Assembly (NCBI RefSeq): GCF_025847275.1
Contig: NZ_JAOZEV010000002.1
Span: forward strand, 186,001-250,000
Length of the DNA stretch: 64,000 nt
Direction: 5' to 3'
From: Flavobacterium frigoritolerans
Lineage (GTDB): Bacteria; Bacteroidota; Bacteroidia; Flavobacteriales; Flavobacteriaceae
The notes below the pieces were generated by a model, which was not told the origin of the DNA, did not search any database, and worked only from the letters and a program-made list of their open reading frames with translations. The position numbers were made by a program, and so were the translations under genes. Below are positions 9,500-19,652 of this stretch, piece after piece (position 1 is the first letter of the stretch; the number at the start of each line of letters is the position of its first letter).

Positions 9500-11656
9500 T
9501 TAAGCGTTTCCTTTTGCTTTTTTGATAACTGCTTCTGAAATATTAGAAGGTGTTTCAGCGTAGTGTGAAAATTCCATTGTAGATGTTGCTCTACCAGATG
9601 AAAGTGTTCTTAATGTTGTTACATAACCAAACATCTCTGACAAAGGCACATCAGCCTTGATAGTTTTAGCACCATTTCTATCACCCATGTCATTAACCTG
9701 ACCTCTACGACGGTTAATATCACCTACGATATCTCCCATGTTTTCTTCTGGTGTAATAACCTCCATTTTCATGATTGGCTCAAGAATGATTGCTCCAGCA
9801 GCTTTAGCCACTTCTCTATACCCCATTCTAGCTGCTAACTCAAAAGAAAGCGCATCTGAATCGACAGGGTGGAAAGATCCGTCAGTTAAAGTTACTTTCA
9901 AACTATCTACCTGGTATCCTGCTAAAGGACCAGTTTTCATAGCTTCACGGAAACCTTTTTCTACAGATGGAATATATTCCTTAGGAACATTACCACCTTT
10001 TACAGCATTAATAAACTGCAATCCTACAGGAACCTTACCATCAACCTCGTCAGCTGGCCCAAGTGTAAATACGATATCTCCGAATTTACCACGACCTCCT
10101 GATTGTTTTTTGTATGTTTCTCTATGTGTAGCTGTTTTTGTAAACGCTTCTTTATATTCAACTTGAGGCTCACCTTGGTTCACTTCAACTTTAAATTCAC
10201 GTTTCATACGATCTACCAAGATATCCAAATGAAGCTCACCCATACCAGAAATAATAGTCTGCCCTGAAGCCTCATCTGTTCTAACTGTAAACGTTGGATC
10301 TTCTTCAGCTAATTTAGCCAAAGCCATACCCATTTTATCTACGTCAGCCTTAGTTTTAGGCTCAATTGCAATACCAATTACCGGTGCAGGAAATTTCATT
10401 GACTCAAGAATAATTGGGTGTTTTTCATCACACATTGTATCCCCAGTCTTGATATCTTTAAATCCAACTGCCGCTCCAATATCCCCAGCTTCGATATATT
10501 CGATAGGGTTTTGTTTATTAGCATGCATTTGATAGATACGAGAAATTCTTTCTTTGTTTCCTGAACGAGTGTTCAAAATATATGATCCCGCATCCAAACG
10601 ACCTGAATAAGCACGGAAAAAAGCTAAACGCCCCACGAATGGATCTGTAGCAATCTTAAACGCTAAAGCAGCGAATGGCTCTTTCACATCTGGACGACGA
10701 AGGATTTTTGTTTGATCTTCTTCTAATAAATCAACATCATCAGGATGAATCCCTTCAATACCTTCTTTATCCATTGGAGATGGCAAGTACTTACATACAG
10801 CATCTAACATAAACTGAACTCCTTTATTTTTAAAAGAAGAACCAGCAAGCATAGGAATGATTGCCATATCTATAGTAGCCGCTCTTAAAGCCTTGTTTAT
10901 TTCGTCTTCTGTAATAGAATCCTCATCTTCCATGAATTTCTCCAACAAGTTCTCATCATAATCAGCAACTGCTTCGATAAGTATAGATCTAAATTCTTTT
11001 ACTTCCGCAAGCATATCCTCAGGGATAGGCACAATATCAAAAGTAGCCCCTAATGTTTCATCATGCCATACAATAGCTTGATTCTTCACTAAATCAACTA
11101 CACCTTTGAAATCATTCTCTTCACCAATTGGCAAAGTGATTGCAACTGCATTAGATTTCAACATATCTCTAACTTGCTGACATACATTCAAAAAGTTAGA
11201 ACCTTGTCTATCCATTTTATTAACAAATCCCATACGAGGAACTCTATACTGATCAGCAAGTCTCCAGTTAGTTTCTGACTGAGGCTCTACACCATCAACA
11301 GCACTAAACAAGAAAACCAACCCATCAAGCACACGTAATGAACGATTTACCTCTACAGTAAAATCAACGTGTCCCGGAGTATCAATAATATTAAAATGAT
11401 ATGGTTTTGATTCTGGTAAAGCTTTACCTTGCTCCGTTGGAAAACTCCACTCACAAGTTGTAGCCGCTGAAGTAATTGTAATACCTCTTTCTGCTTCCTG
11501 CTCCATCCAGTCCATTGTAGAAGCACCATTATGCACTTCTCCAATTTTATGTGTTTTCCCTGTATAAAAAAGAATACGCTCAGTTGTAGTTGTTTTACCA
11601 GCATCAATATGAGCAGCAATCCCAATATTTCTTGTATATTTTAAATCTCTAGCCAT
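9500..11656 (-). CDS. fusA: Translation elongation factor G
   Basis: 718 residues. GTPase motifs: G1 AHIDAGKTT (15-23), G2 RGITI (57-61), G3 DTPGH (92-96) and G4 NKMD (146-149). EF-G domains II to V follow, including [10 protein letters not shown] and the end [16 protein letters not shown] translocates tRNA and mRNA and recycles ribosomes. Its position between rpsG and rpsJ marks it as the housekeeping copy; Bacteroidota often have a second, starvation-linked EF-G elsewhere. Confidence 0.98.
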   Translation of the reverse strand: MARDLKYTRNIGIAAHIDAGKTTTTERILFYTGKTHKIGEVHNGASTMDWMEQEAERGITITSAATTCEWSFPTEQGKALPESKPYHFNIIDTPGHVDFTVEVNRSLRVLDGLVFLFSAVDGVEPQSETNWRLADQYRVPRMGFVNKMDRQGSNFLNVCQQVRDMLKSNAVAITLPIGEENDFKGVVDLVKNQAIVWHDETLGATFDIVPIPEDMLAEVKEFRSILIEAVADYDENLLEKFMEDEDSITEDEINKALRAATIDMAIIPMLAGSSFKNKGVQFMLDAVCKYLPSPMDKEGIEGIHPDDVDLLEEDQTKILRRPDVKEPFAALAFKIATDPFVGRLAFFRAYSGRLDAGSYILNTRSGNKERISRIYQMHANKQNPIEYIEAGDIGAAVGFKDIKTGDTMCDEKHPIILESMKFPAPVIGIAIEPKTKADVDKMGMALAKLAEEDPTFTVRTDEASGQTIISGMGELHLDILVDRMKREFKVEVNQGEPQVEYKEAFTKTATHRETYKKQSGGRGKFGDIVFTLGPADEVDGKVPVGLQFINAVKGGNVPKEYIPSVEKGFREAMKTGPLAGYQVDSLKVTLTDGSFHPVDSDALSFELAARMGYREVAKAAGAIILEPIMKMEVITPEENMGDIVGDINRRRGQVNDMGDRNGAKTIKADVPLSEMFGYVTTLRTLSSGRATSTMEFSHYAETPSNISEAVIKKAKGNA

Positions 11657-11666
11657 TTCTTATGAA

Positions 11667-12143
11667 TTAAAATCTAAAGTGAGAGAATGCTTTATTAGCT
11701 TCAGCCATCTTATGAGTATCCATTCTCTTTTTAACAGCCGCTCCTTCTTCTTTAGCCGCAGCTAAACACTCTGAAGCTAACCTTTGAGCCATAGATTTTT
11801 CATTTCTTCTTCTAGAATAAAGTATTAACCACTTCATTGCCATAGAAATCTTACGATCTGGTCTGATTTGCATTGGAATTTGGAATGTAGCTCCACCAAC
11901 TCTACGACTACGTACTTCTACGTGAGGCATAACATTAGTTAAAGCATCTTTCCAGATTTCTAATGATGATTTTTCTGAATCTTGCTTTTTAGATTCAATG
12001 ATGTCAATTGCATCATAAAATACTTTAAAAGCTGTAGATTTCTTACCGTCCCACATTAAGTTGTTCACAAAACGCGTTACCAATTGGTCATTAAACCTCG
12101 GATCTGGTAAAAGTGGTCTTTTCTTTGCCGCTCTTTTTCTCAT
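11667..12143 (-). CDS. rpsG: Small ribosomal subunit protein uS7
   Basis: 158 residues. It begins MRKRAAKKRPLLPDPRFNDQ, contains the S7 signature (DPRFNDQLVTRFVNNLMWDG) and has the helix ending KMAEANKAFSHFRF. S7 nucleates the 30S head and contacts E-site tRNA. It sits 22 bases after rpsL and 10 bases before fusA. Confidence 0.98.
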   Translation of the reverse strand: MRKRAAKKRPLLPDPRFNDQLVTRFVNNLMWDGKKSTAFKVFYDAIDIIESKKQDSEKSSLEIWKDALTNVMPHVEVRSRRVGGATFQIPMQIRPDRKISMAMKWLILYSRRRNEKSMAQRLASECLAAAKEEGAAVKKRMDTHKMAEANKAFSHFRF

Positions 12144-12165
12144 GTCTTTTTTTTAAAAGTTTAAA

Positions 12166-12549
12166 TTACTTTTTTGCTTCTTTTGGGCGTTTAGCACCGT
12201 ACTTAGATCTTCTTTGCGTTCTTCCTGCAACTCCTGACGTGTCAAGCGCTCCACGAACGATATGATATCTAACACCTGGTAAATCTTTTACCCTTCCGCC
12301 TCTAACTAATACTATCGAGTGCTCTTGTAAATTGTGTCCTTCTCCAGGGATGTAAGCATTTACTTCGTTACCATTTGTCAAACGTACACGCGCTACTTTA
12401 CGCATTGCAGAGTTTGGTTTTTTTGGTGTAGTAGTGTAAACACGCGTACAAACCCCTCTTCTTTGAGGACAAGAATCTAAAGCAACCGATTTACTCTTCT
12501 TAGTCATCTGAGTTCTTCCTGTTCTTACTAATTGTTGAATTGTTGGCAT
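12166..12549 (-). CDS. rpsL: Small ribosomal subunit protein uS12
   Basis: 127 residues from the ATG at 12549 ([12 protein letters not shown]), the universal S12 start. An upstream in-frame start would add 28 residues that cover the promoter and leader hairpin, so I reject it. Lys43 (in TTPKKPNS) and Lys88 (in GGRVKDLPG), where changes give streptomycin resistance, are wild type. S12 monitors decoding. It is the first gene of the ribosomal run and has its own promoter. Confidence 0.98.
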   Translation of the reverse strand: MPTIQQLVRTGRTQMTKKSKSVALDSCPQRRGVCTRVYTTTPKKPNSAMRKVARVRLTNGNEVNAYIPGEGHNLQEHSIVLVRGGRVKDLPGVRYHIVRGALDTSGVAGRTQRRSKYGAKRPKEAKK

Positions 12550-12582
12550 AATTAATACTAAAAATTTATTATGTATATTAAA

Positions 12583-12600
12583 TTCCCGCTTTTTACGGGG
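12583..12600 (-). promoter_or_regulatory. Short hairpin at the 5' end of the rpsL leader
   Basis: On the minus strand CCCG and CGGG flank a seven-base A-rich loop, directly after the -7 box of the rpsL promoter. The transcript would therefore begin with, or just before, this stem. It is short, so a function is only possible; it might protect the 5' end of the str-operon mRNA. Confidence 0.4.
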
Positions 12601-12603
12601 TTG

Positions 12604-12633
12604 CAAATGTATAAAATATTTTTCACTATACAA
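12604..12633 (-). promoter_or_regulatory. Promoter of the rpsL-rpsG-fusA-rpsJ operon
   Basis: On the minus strand, TTG (12633-12631), a 19-base spacer and TACATTTG (12611-12604) fit the Bacteroidota consensus. The leader to the rpsL ATG is about 45 bases. Confidence 0.75.
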
Positions 12634-12976
12634 ACGTTAATGCATTAATTTTCAATAAGATTATTTAACCTTATGTTTTCTACCTCAGCCCTCTGAAAGT
12701 TTAAAATAAAAAATAACCAAAAATCCTATGCTTCAGATTTCACGAAACAAACAACACTTAACAAAACTCTTCAAGCAAAACAAAAACATCAAAAAAGACA
12801 GAATTATTTTCAATTATAACAAAACTCTACAAATCTCAAATTTCACAAAAACAACATTTACAAGAAAGGAATTCAAATAATTTTATTTCAGATTAAGCAA
12901 AAGTTTCAAATAGCTTCATTATTTTTATCTTAAAGATTGGATATTTGCATTACATTTAACAAACACTTTTTAAGAC
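12634..12976. other. Non-coding gap between rpsL and the Omp85 gene
   Basis: About 340 bases of very AT-rich DNA between divergent genes. I see no plausible gene, RNA or strong hairpin. Near the right end is a weak -7-like box (GATATTTG, 12940-12947), one mismatch from TAnnTTTG, which could drive the gene at 12977. Confidence 0.5.
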
Positions 12977-14689
12977 TTGAAAACACTCCTGTATCTTTTT
13001 TTAACAATCATCATAAGCTCGCAATGTCATGCACAACATTTTGAATTAAAGATAACTGGAGAAAACAATCCGGAAGACAAAACCATAGACTCCATACCCT
13101 ATTTAAAAAAACACAAAACAACAAAATCCATCAATGATGAGATACAGTCATTCTCAGACAAACTATCTGCAAGAGGCTACATTGACAACAGAATAACTTC
13201 TAATACCCGCACAAACGACAGCCTATTTACAATTAAATTCAACTTAAAAGAAAAAACAAACTCCATACATATATATATAAGTAATAAAAATCTAATTCTC
13301 AAAACCATATTTCCAAACCTAAAAAATGATACACTAATAACTCCGTTCGAAGAAATAGAATCCCTCTTGAACAAAAAACTAAATCAGCTTGAAAATCTAG
13401 GGTACGCTTTTACAAAATTAAAACTCACAAACATTCATCGAAAAAAAAACACCCTTTATGCAGATTTAGACTTTAAAAGCGAAAAGAAGAGAGAAATAAA
13501 TTCAATTATACTGAACTACACACAAAGTAATCAATCAAGCATTTTCCCTAAAGGACACTTAAAACAAATTGAAAAAAAATATACTGGAAAAACATTCAAC
13601 CAAGAAACAGCAACAGAAATCTACAATGATTTTGAAAAATTCTCATTCATAAAACAAAGTAAATTTCCTGAAATACTTTTCACAAAAGACTCAACAAAAA
13701 TATACATCTACCTCGAAAAAAGAAAAGCCAACACTTTCGATGGCTACATCGGATTCTCAAATGACGATAGTAAAAAAATAACTCTAAATGGATATCTTGA
13801 TATCAACCTAGAAAACACTCTTCATAGCGGAGAGGAGTTCTCTTTATATTGGAAAAGCGACGGAAACAAACAAACCACATTCAGAACAAAACTAGAAATC
13901 CCTTATCTATTTAAAACCTCTACAAGCCTAAGAGCTGAGTTAGAAATTTTCAAACAAGACAGTATTTTTCAAAACACAAAAACCGCAATAGCTTTAGGCT
14001 ATTACATAAAATACAATTCTCATTTATACCTAGGATACCAATCTACCGAATCAAGCGACATACAAAACACGAATAGCAAATCAATTCAAGATTACAAAAA
14101 CCACTTTACAACAGCTACCTTTGAATATAAAAAAATAACACCTGAAAACTTCACATCTCCAAACAAAACGAATATAATCATCACTGCCGGCCTCGGAAAA
14201 AGAACAAATACAAACAGTATAACTGACGAATCTAACGAAAACAAGCAATACTATACCAACATCGACTTGTCCAATATTTTTTACCTGAACACCAAAAATA
14301 GCCTATACATAAGAAGTAAAAACTACTATTTATTAAGTGATTCTTACTTAACAAATGAATTATATCGATTTGGTGGTATAAACTCCATACGTGGATTTGC
14401 AGAAAACATCCTTCAAGGGAATAGTGCGAATTTACTTATAACCGAATACAGGTATCTCGCCTCTTCAAACCTTTACCTACACACCATACTTGATTACGGC
14501 ATATATCAAGACAAAACCTCTATAGGAAACAATAAAAAAACAAACAACTTAATAAGTGTTGGCCTAGGACTAGGAGCACTAACAAGAAACGGACTGTTAA
14601 AAATAATTCTCGCAAATGGAAGTACAACAGAAGATAAAATAAAATTCTACAATAGCATCCTTAACATATCCTATAATGTTAAATTTTAA
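12977..14689 (+). CDS. Omp85/BamA-superfamily outer-membrane barrel protein
   Basis: 570 residues, starting at TTG. A signal peptide ends near HAQ (residue 20). Residues about 25-250 look like two or three POTRA-type beta-alpha-beta modules. The rest is beta-barrel with the Omp85 lid-loop motif SIRGF inside GGINSIRGFAEN, and it ends in aromatic NVKF, typical of barrel insertion. It resembles BamA/TamA-like proteins of Bacteroidota but is shorter than BamA (usually 800 or more residues), so it is more likely a TamA-like or patatin-free accessory Omp85. Lysine-rich, AT-rich composition. Substrate unknown. Confidence 0.7.
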   Translation: MKTLLYLFLTIIISSQCHAQHFELKITGENNPEDKTIDSIPYLKKHKTTKSINDEIQSFSDKLSARGYIDNRITSNTRTNDSLFTIKFNLKEKTNSIHIYISNKNLILKTIFPNLKNDTLITPFEEIESLLNKKLNQLENLGYAFTKLKLTNIHRKKNTLYADLDFKSEKKREINSIILNYTQSNQSSIFPKGHLKQIEKKYTGKTFNQETATEIYNDFEKFSFIKQSKFPEILFTKDSTKIYIYLEKRKANTFDGYIGFSNDDSKKITLNGYLDINLENTLHSGEEFSLYWKSDGNKQTTFRTKLEIPYLFKTSTSLRAELEIFKQDSIFQNTKTAIALGYYIKYNSHLYLGYQSTESSDIQNTNSKSIQDYKNHFTTATFEYKKITPENFTSPNKTNIIITAGLGKRTNTNSITDESNENKQYYTNIDLSNIFYLNTKNSLYIRSKNYYLLSDSYLTNELYRFGGINSIRGFAENILQGNSANLLITEYRYLASSNLYLHTILDYGIYQDKTSIGNNKKTNNLISVGLGLGALTRNGLLKIILANGSTTEDKIKFYNSILNISYNVKF

Positions 14690-14895
14690 TATTAAAGTTA
14701 AAAAATTACAAAAATAACTTAATATAAAATAAAAAAAATAGCCAATAAAGCATAATTATAAACAGTAATACAACACTTTAGTTGAAATATGTTAAAACGT
14801 TAAATTTTTAACTAAGTAAAAAAATCGTTAACATAATATTAGGATAAATAATAAATTATTATGAATATTGTATCACTAATTCAAAATAATTAAAA
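14690..14895. other. Leader region before the SusC gene
   Basis: About 200 bases, very AT-rich. It contains an inverted repeat GTTAAA-TT-TTTAAC (14799-14812) and a second GTTAAC-type site nearby. No clean TAnnTTTG box was found. It probably carries the promoter of the SusC/SusD operon. Confidence 0.35.
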
Positions 14896-17800
14896 ATGAA
14901 ACTAAAGTTCAATGGATTCTTAGTAGTACTATTACTACTTTTAGCGCAACTAACCTTCGCGCAAGAAAGAGTTGTTTCGGGAATTGTTTCTGACAATGAA
15001 GGAATGCCCTTACCAGGTGTGAGTGTATTAGTCAAAGGCACGAAAAGCGGAACACAAACTGATTTCGATGGTAAATATACCATCAAAGCATCCCCAACCC
15101 AAGTCTTGGTATTTAGCTATATCGGTATGAAAACCCAAGAAATAACAGCGAGTTCAGCTGTGATAAATGCTAAACTAGCTGGAGACGCACTAGAACTTGA
15201 AGGTGTTGTGGTAACAACAGCCCTAGGAATAAAGAGAGAGAAAAAATCTCTAGGTTATGCTACACAAGAAGTTAGCGGAGAGGACTTAACAAAAGTTAAC
15301 ACTGGAAACGTTTCAAACTCAATTGCTGGTAAAGTAGCTGGTATCGAAATTAAAAGAAGTGGTAACATTGGAGGATCAACAAATGTTGTTATTCGTGGTT
15401 CTAAATCAATCACTGGGAACAACCAAGCCCTTTGGGTAGTTGACGGAATTCCATTAAACAATGACAATTCAAACACAAAAGATCAAAAAGCAGGTCGTTC
15501 AGGTTATGATTATGGAAATGCTGCATCAGACATTAACCCCGATGACATCGAAACAATCAACGTGCTAAAAGGAGCCGCGGCATCAGCTTTATATGGTTCA
15601 AGAGCTGGTAACGGTGTAATCATTGTAACTACTAAAAAAGGAAGAAAAGGAAAAGGTCTAGGAATTTCTTTTAGCTCAGGAATCACAACTGGTACTGCTG
15701 ACAAGAAAACACTTCCTGAATATCAAAAACAATATGGAGGAGGAGATAGCTCTATATTCAGTTCAAATGTAGATTTAGGTCAAGGATCATTCCCAACTAT
15801 AGTATCAGAAGATGCCTCTTGGGGACCTGCGTTCAATTCAAACCAAAGAGTATACAATTGGAATTCATATTATCCAGAATTAACAGACACCTACGGAAAG
15901 ACATCAACTTGGCAAGCGGCAAAAAATGATCCAAACTCATTTTATAATCACTCTACTACTTATACAAACAACATAGCAATAAGTAACGGAAATGAAAACG
16001 GAACTTTTAGATTTGGTTACACTAAATTTGACCAAACAGGAATCCTACCTAATAGCAACCTAAAGAAAGATAATTTCAATTTTTCTGGCAGCTACAAATT
16101 AACTAGCAAAACGGAAATTGCTGCAACTGCAAATTACATCACTTCTCAGGGTACCGGATTGAATGATACTGGATATACAGATAATATTATTGGTGGCTTC
16201 AGACAATGGTGGCATACTGATGTAGACATTAAAGAACAACAACGCGCTTATCAATCAACAGGCAAAAACATCACCTGGAATCCAAGATCTCCTACAGATA
16301 CAAATCCTTTATATTGGGATAATCCATATTTCGGACGCTATGAAAATTACAATAATTTCGACAGAGACCGTTTCTTTGGTAACTTTACAGTTAATACAGA
16401 AATTACAAACTGGCTTTCAGTAACAGGAAGAGGTGCAATGGATACTTATGCCGAAACTCAAGAAGAAAGAATTGCTGTAGGATCATCATCTAATAACCAT
16501 ACTTCTAGATACAGTAGATTCGACAAAAGATTCCGAGAAATCAATCTTGACTTAATACTTAATTTCAAAACTAAAATTGGAGAAGATATCAACTTTAGAG
16601 GACTACTTGGGGGATCTAGCAGAAGATCTAGACTTAGCACTGTTCTTGCATCAACAAACGGCGGATTATTAATCCCAAAAATGTATGCACTTTCAAATTC
16701 TGTTAGCGCTATTGAAACCCCAACAGAAATACTAGAGGAAGTAGGTGTAAACAGTGTTTATGCTAGTGCCTCTTTTGACTACAAAGACACATTTTTTATT
16801 GAAGGAACATTTAGAATTGATGAATCATCAACTTTACCATCGGCATCAGCTAAATATAACTACCCTTCAATTACTGGTACTTATATCTTTAGTAAACATT
16901 TGAATGTACCTTGGCTTGACTTTGGTAAGCTTAGACTTAACTATGCTCAAACTGGAAATGATGCTGCACCACACGTAATCATCCCAGTTTACACTAAAGA
17001 CACTAACTTTGGTCGCAATCCATTATTTTCAAATGAAAACATTCGTAAAAATCCAAACTTAAAATCCGAAAGAATTTACGGACAAGAAGCTGGTATCGAA
17101 TTACAATTATTTAAACGAAGAATTGGTCTTGAGGCTTCTGTATACAAAAGCACAACTAAGGATTTGATTATGGATATTACTACTGGCGCTGAGACTGGTT
17201 ACACAGGAACAACAACTAATGCCGGAGAGTTAACTAACAAAGGTGTCGAATTAACACTTACTTTAGTTCCTATAAAAACACAAAATTTCTCTTGGACATC
17301 AAAAATAAACTGGAACCAAAACAAGAGCGAAGTCGTATCTTTAGCTGATGGTCTTCCTCAAGTCGTTATCGGCACATTCAACCAAGGAACAAGCTTAAAT
17401 GCAGTCCCTGGTCAACCACTAGGAGTAATCAAAGGTTCAGGATATAAATACCTAAACGGAGAAAGAGTAGTATTACCAAATGGTAACTACGAAAAAGTTA
17501 GTAATTCTGTTATCGGAAACATAGCTCCAGATTGGACAGGTGGTCTCAACAACATTTTTAATTACAAAAACTTAACTTTAAGCTTTTTAATTGACTTTAA
17601 AAAAGGTGGAGATGTATTTTCTTTAGATCAAGCTTACGGACAAGCTAGTGGACTTTACCAAAATACAGTTGGAACAAATGAATTAGGCAACCCTATTCGT
17701 AACCAACTTACTGACCCAAAGCCAGGAGGAGTAATCTTACCAGGTGTCCAAGCAGATGGAAGCCCTAACACGGTGAGAGCGGCAGTTACAACTGATACTG

Positions 17801-18096
17801 GAGAATCCAACTTAGGTTATAAATCTTTCCCAAATCAATCATTTGTTTATGATGCTTCTTATGTAAAACTAAGAGAAGTTACAATAGCATACCAATTACC
17901 AGCAAGATTATTAGAAGGTACATTTATGAATAATGTTACTTTTGCAGCAAATGGTAGTAACTTATGGATTATCCACAAAAACTTACCATACGCAGATCCT
18001 GAAGCTGGTTTCAGCTCTGGAAACTTCCAAGGATTCCAAACAGGGGTTATGCCTTCAGTTAGAGAAATTAGCTTTAATGTAAAAGTTCAATTCTAA
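14896..18096 (+). CDS. SusC/RagA-type TonB-dependent outer-membrane transporter
   Basis: 1066 residues. Signal peptide ends near TFAQ (residue 22). A carboxypeptidase-regulatory-like beta domain follows (VSGIVSDNEGMPLPGVSVLV, residues about 27-46), then the TonB-box region GVVVTTALGI, the plug domain (IRGSKSI, LWVVDGIPL, LKGAAASALYGSRAGNGVII) and a large barrel ending in NVKVQF. It imports glycans, peptides or other oligomers with its SusD partner. There is no STN domain, so it is not expected to signal directly to an anti-sigma factor. No hydrolase or regulator is adjacent, so the substrate cannot be inferred. Confidence 0.95.
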   Translation: MKLKFNGFLVVLLLLLAQLTFAQERVVSGIVSDNEGMPLPGVSVLVKGTKSGTQTDFDGKYTIKASPTQVLVFSYIGMKTQEITASSAVINAKLAGDALELEGVVVTTALGIKREKKSLGYATQEVSGEDLTKVNTGNVSNSIAGKVAGIEIKRSGNIGGSTNVVIRGSKSITGNNQALWVVDGIPLNNDNSNTKDQKAGRSGYDYGNAASDINPDDIETINVLKGAAASALYGSRAGNGVIIVTTKKGRKGKGLGISFSSGITTGTADKKTLPEYQKQYGGGDSSIFSSNVDLGQGSFPTIVSEDASWGPAFNSNQRVYNWNSYYPELTDTYGKTSTWQAAKNDPNSFYNHSTTYTNNIAISNGNENGTFRFGYTKFDQTGILPNSNLKKDNFNFSGSYKLTSKTEIAATANYITSQGTGLNDTGYTDNIIGGFRQWWHTDVDIKEQQRAYQSTGKNITWNPRSPTDTNPLYWDNPYFGRYENYNNFDRDRFFGNFTVNTEITNWLSVTGRGAMDTYAETQEERIAVGSSSNNHTSRYSRFDKRFREINLDLILNFKTKIGEDINFRGLLGGSSRRSRLSTVLASTNGGLLIPKMYALSNSVSAIETPTEILEEVGVNSVYASASFDYKDTFFIEGTFRIDESSTLPSASAKYNYPSITGTYIFSKHLNVPWLDFGKLRLNYAQTGNDAAPHVIIPVYTKDTNFGRNPLFSNENIRKNPNLKSERIYGQEAGIELQLFKRRIGLEASVYKSTTKDLIMDITTGAETGYTGTTTNAGELTNKGVELTLTLVPIKTQNFSWTSKINWNQNKSEVVSLADGLPQVVIGTFNQGTSLNAVPGQPLGVIKGSGYKYLNGERVVLPNGNYEKVSNSVIGNIAPDWTGGLNNIFNYKNLTLSFLIDFKKGGDVFSLDQAYGQASGLYQNTVGTNELGNPIRNQLTDPKPGGVILPGVQADGSPNTVRAAVTTDTGESNLGYKSFPNQSFVYDASYVKLREVTIAYQLPARLLEGTFMNNVTFAANGSNLWIIHKNLPYADPEAGFSSGNFQGFQTGVMPSVREISFNVKVQF

Positions 18097-18108
18097 AAAT
18101 TAAAAAAA

Positions 18109-19566
18109 ATGAAAAAATTAAAACACCCTATACTTTTCGCATTTTTAGCATTATGTTTCAATTCTTGCGACAATGTTGAAAGTTTAAATGAGGACACCAA
18201 AGCATACGTAACACCTATACCGGAAGCACTAATGTCTTCAGCACAGGAACAGTATGCAATCTTTCTAAACAATGCTTCTTCAAACAGAAATAATTTTAGA
18301 TTATACGCACAACAATGGACCGCAATTGCTTATCCCGATGAATCTAGATACGAAATGGCTGCACGATCATTAGGAAACGCAAACTGGGTTTTACTGTACA
18401 GAGACGTATTAAAAGACTTAGTCGATTCTAAGAATCGAATTTCAGCTACATCTGCAGCAGGTACTGAAGCTATTGCCATAAAGCAAAATAAGATTGCAAT
18501 TATCGAAATTCAAATCGTACAAGTATATCAAACCCTGGTAGATCTTTACGGTAACGTACCATACTTTGAAGCATTAGACCCTAGCAATTTTATGCCAAAA
18601 TATGATGATGGACTCACAATTTATAAAGATTTAGGGACTCGCATAACTAAAGCCATAAGCCAATTAGACACATCTAATAAAAGTTTTGGCACTGCTGATT
18701 TAATTTTCAATGGAGACGTAGAAAGCTGGAAAAAATACGGAAATTCTATACAAATTAGATTAGGTATGCAATTATCTGACGTGGATCCAGCTACTGCTAA
18801 AACATTAGTTGAAACAGCTTATAGTTCTGGAGCGATGACTAGTAATGCAGATAATGCAATTTTCAGATATACATCAGCTAAACCTCACTTCAATCCTAAC
18901 TTTGAGGATTTCAATAGTAGAGCAGATTTTGCTATATCAAGTTTATTCGTAGATGCATTAACAACTCTTAACGACCCAAGAAGAGACTTCTATTTTAATC
19001 CAGCAACTAAAAAAGGAGGAGTATATGTCGGTGCTCCTTATGGCTTTAAAGCTGATATTGCAACAGTATCTTTATTCAATCCTCTTTTAAAAGAAGTCGA
19101 CTACATCGGAGATCTTTTTGACTATGCTGAAACATCTTTCTTATTAGCAGATGCAGCAAATAGAGGTTGGGCAGTTGGAAGCTCTGCAAGCACACACTAT
19201 ACAAATGGTATTACTGCAAGTATGGATTTTTGGGGTGTAGCAAGTTCAGATATTAGCACTTATCTTGCACAACCTAACGTTGCTTTTCCAACTGCAATAG
19301 GAAGCAATCCTAAAGAAAGAATTGCATATCAGATGTGGATTGCATACTACAACAGAGGTTTTGAAAGTTGGACTGCATACAGAAGACTTGACTTTCCAAA
19401 ACTTGTAGCACCGTCTACAGCTGTACCAGAAGCAGAAGGTAAAGTACCTGTAAGAATGATATATTCTCACTTAGCTCCTTCTACAAATGGCGCAAATTAC
19501 GCTGCAGCTTCAGCTGCTATTGGTGGTGATAAAATGACAACTAAACTTTTCTGGGATAAATTCTAA
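18109..19566 (+). CDS. SusD/RagB-type surface nutrient-binding lipoprotein
   Basis: 485 residues. The lipobox is FNSC with lipidated Cys at about residue 20, followed by acidic residues (DNVESLNED) that resemble the surface-export signal of Bacteroidota lipoproteins. The body is helix-rich with TPR-like segments (VYQTLVDLYGNVPYFEALDP) and looks like the SusD-like_2 branch. It caps the SusC barrel. It starts 12 bases after the SusC gene and is followed by a strong terminator, so the pair is a two-gene operon. Confidence 0.93.
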   Translation: MKKLKHPILFAFLALCFNSCDNVESLNEDTKAYVTPIPEALMSSAQEQYAIFLNNASSNRNNFRLYAQQWTAIAYPDESRYEMAARSLGNANWVLLYRDVLKDLVDSKNRISATSAAGTEAIAIKQNKIAIIEIQIVQVYQTLVDLYGNVPYFEALDPSNFMPKYDDGLTIYKDLGTRITKAISQLDTSNKSFGTADLIFNGDVESWKKYGNSIQIRLGMQLSDVDPATAKTLVETAYSSGAMTSNADNAIFRYTSAKPHFNPNFEDFNSRADFAISSLFVDALTTLNDPRRDFYFNPATKKGGVYVGAPYGFKADIATVSLFNPLLKEVDYIGDLFDYAETSFLLADAANRGWAVGSSASTHYTNGITASMDFWGVASSDISTYLAQPNVAFPTAIGSNPKERIAYQMWIAYYNRGFESWTAYRRLDFPKLVAPSTAVPEAEGKVPVRMIYSHLAPSTNGANYAAASAAIGGDKMTTKLFWDKF

Positions 19567-19590
19567 TTTTTGTCTTATTTAATTATATCT

Positions 19591-19624
19591 AAAACCACTC
19601 TGTTCATTCAGAGTGGTTTTTTTT
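19591..19624 (+). terminator. Terminator of the SusC/SusD operon
   Basis: A 12-bp perfect stem (19591-19602 with 19609-19620), 6-base loop, followed by a run of T. It lies 25 bases after the SusD stop. Confidence 0.9.
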
Positions 19625-19640
19625 ATATAAACATTATATA

Positions 19641-19648
19641 TATATTTG
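19641..19648 (+). promoter_or_regulatory. -7 box of rlmB, leaderless configuration
   Basis: TATATTTG matches TAnnTTTG and ends 4 bases before the ATG at 19653. Transcription should start at or next to the start codon. The -33 position falls in the T-run of the preceding terminator and is only TTT. Confidence 0.6.
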
Positions 19649-19652
19649 CAAC

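Noticed and set aside
9738..10166. 142-codon plus-strand frame opposite fusA
   Set aside because: It is a shadow of the highly conserved fusA frame on the other strand.
12550..12633. N-terminal extension of S12 by 28 residues
   Set aside because: It covers the promoter -7 box and leader; S12 universally begins MPTIQQL.
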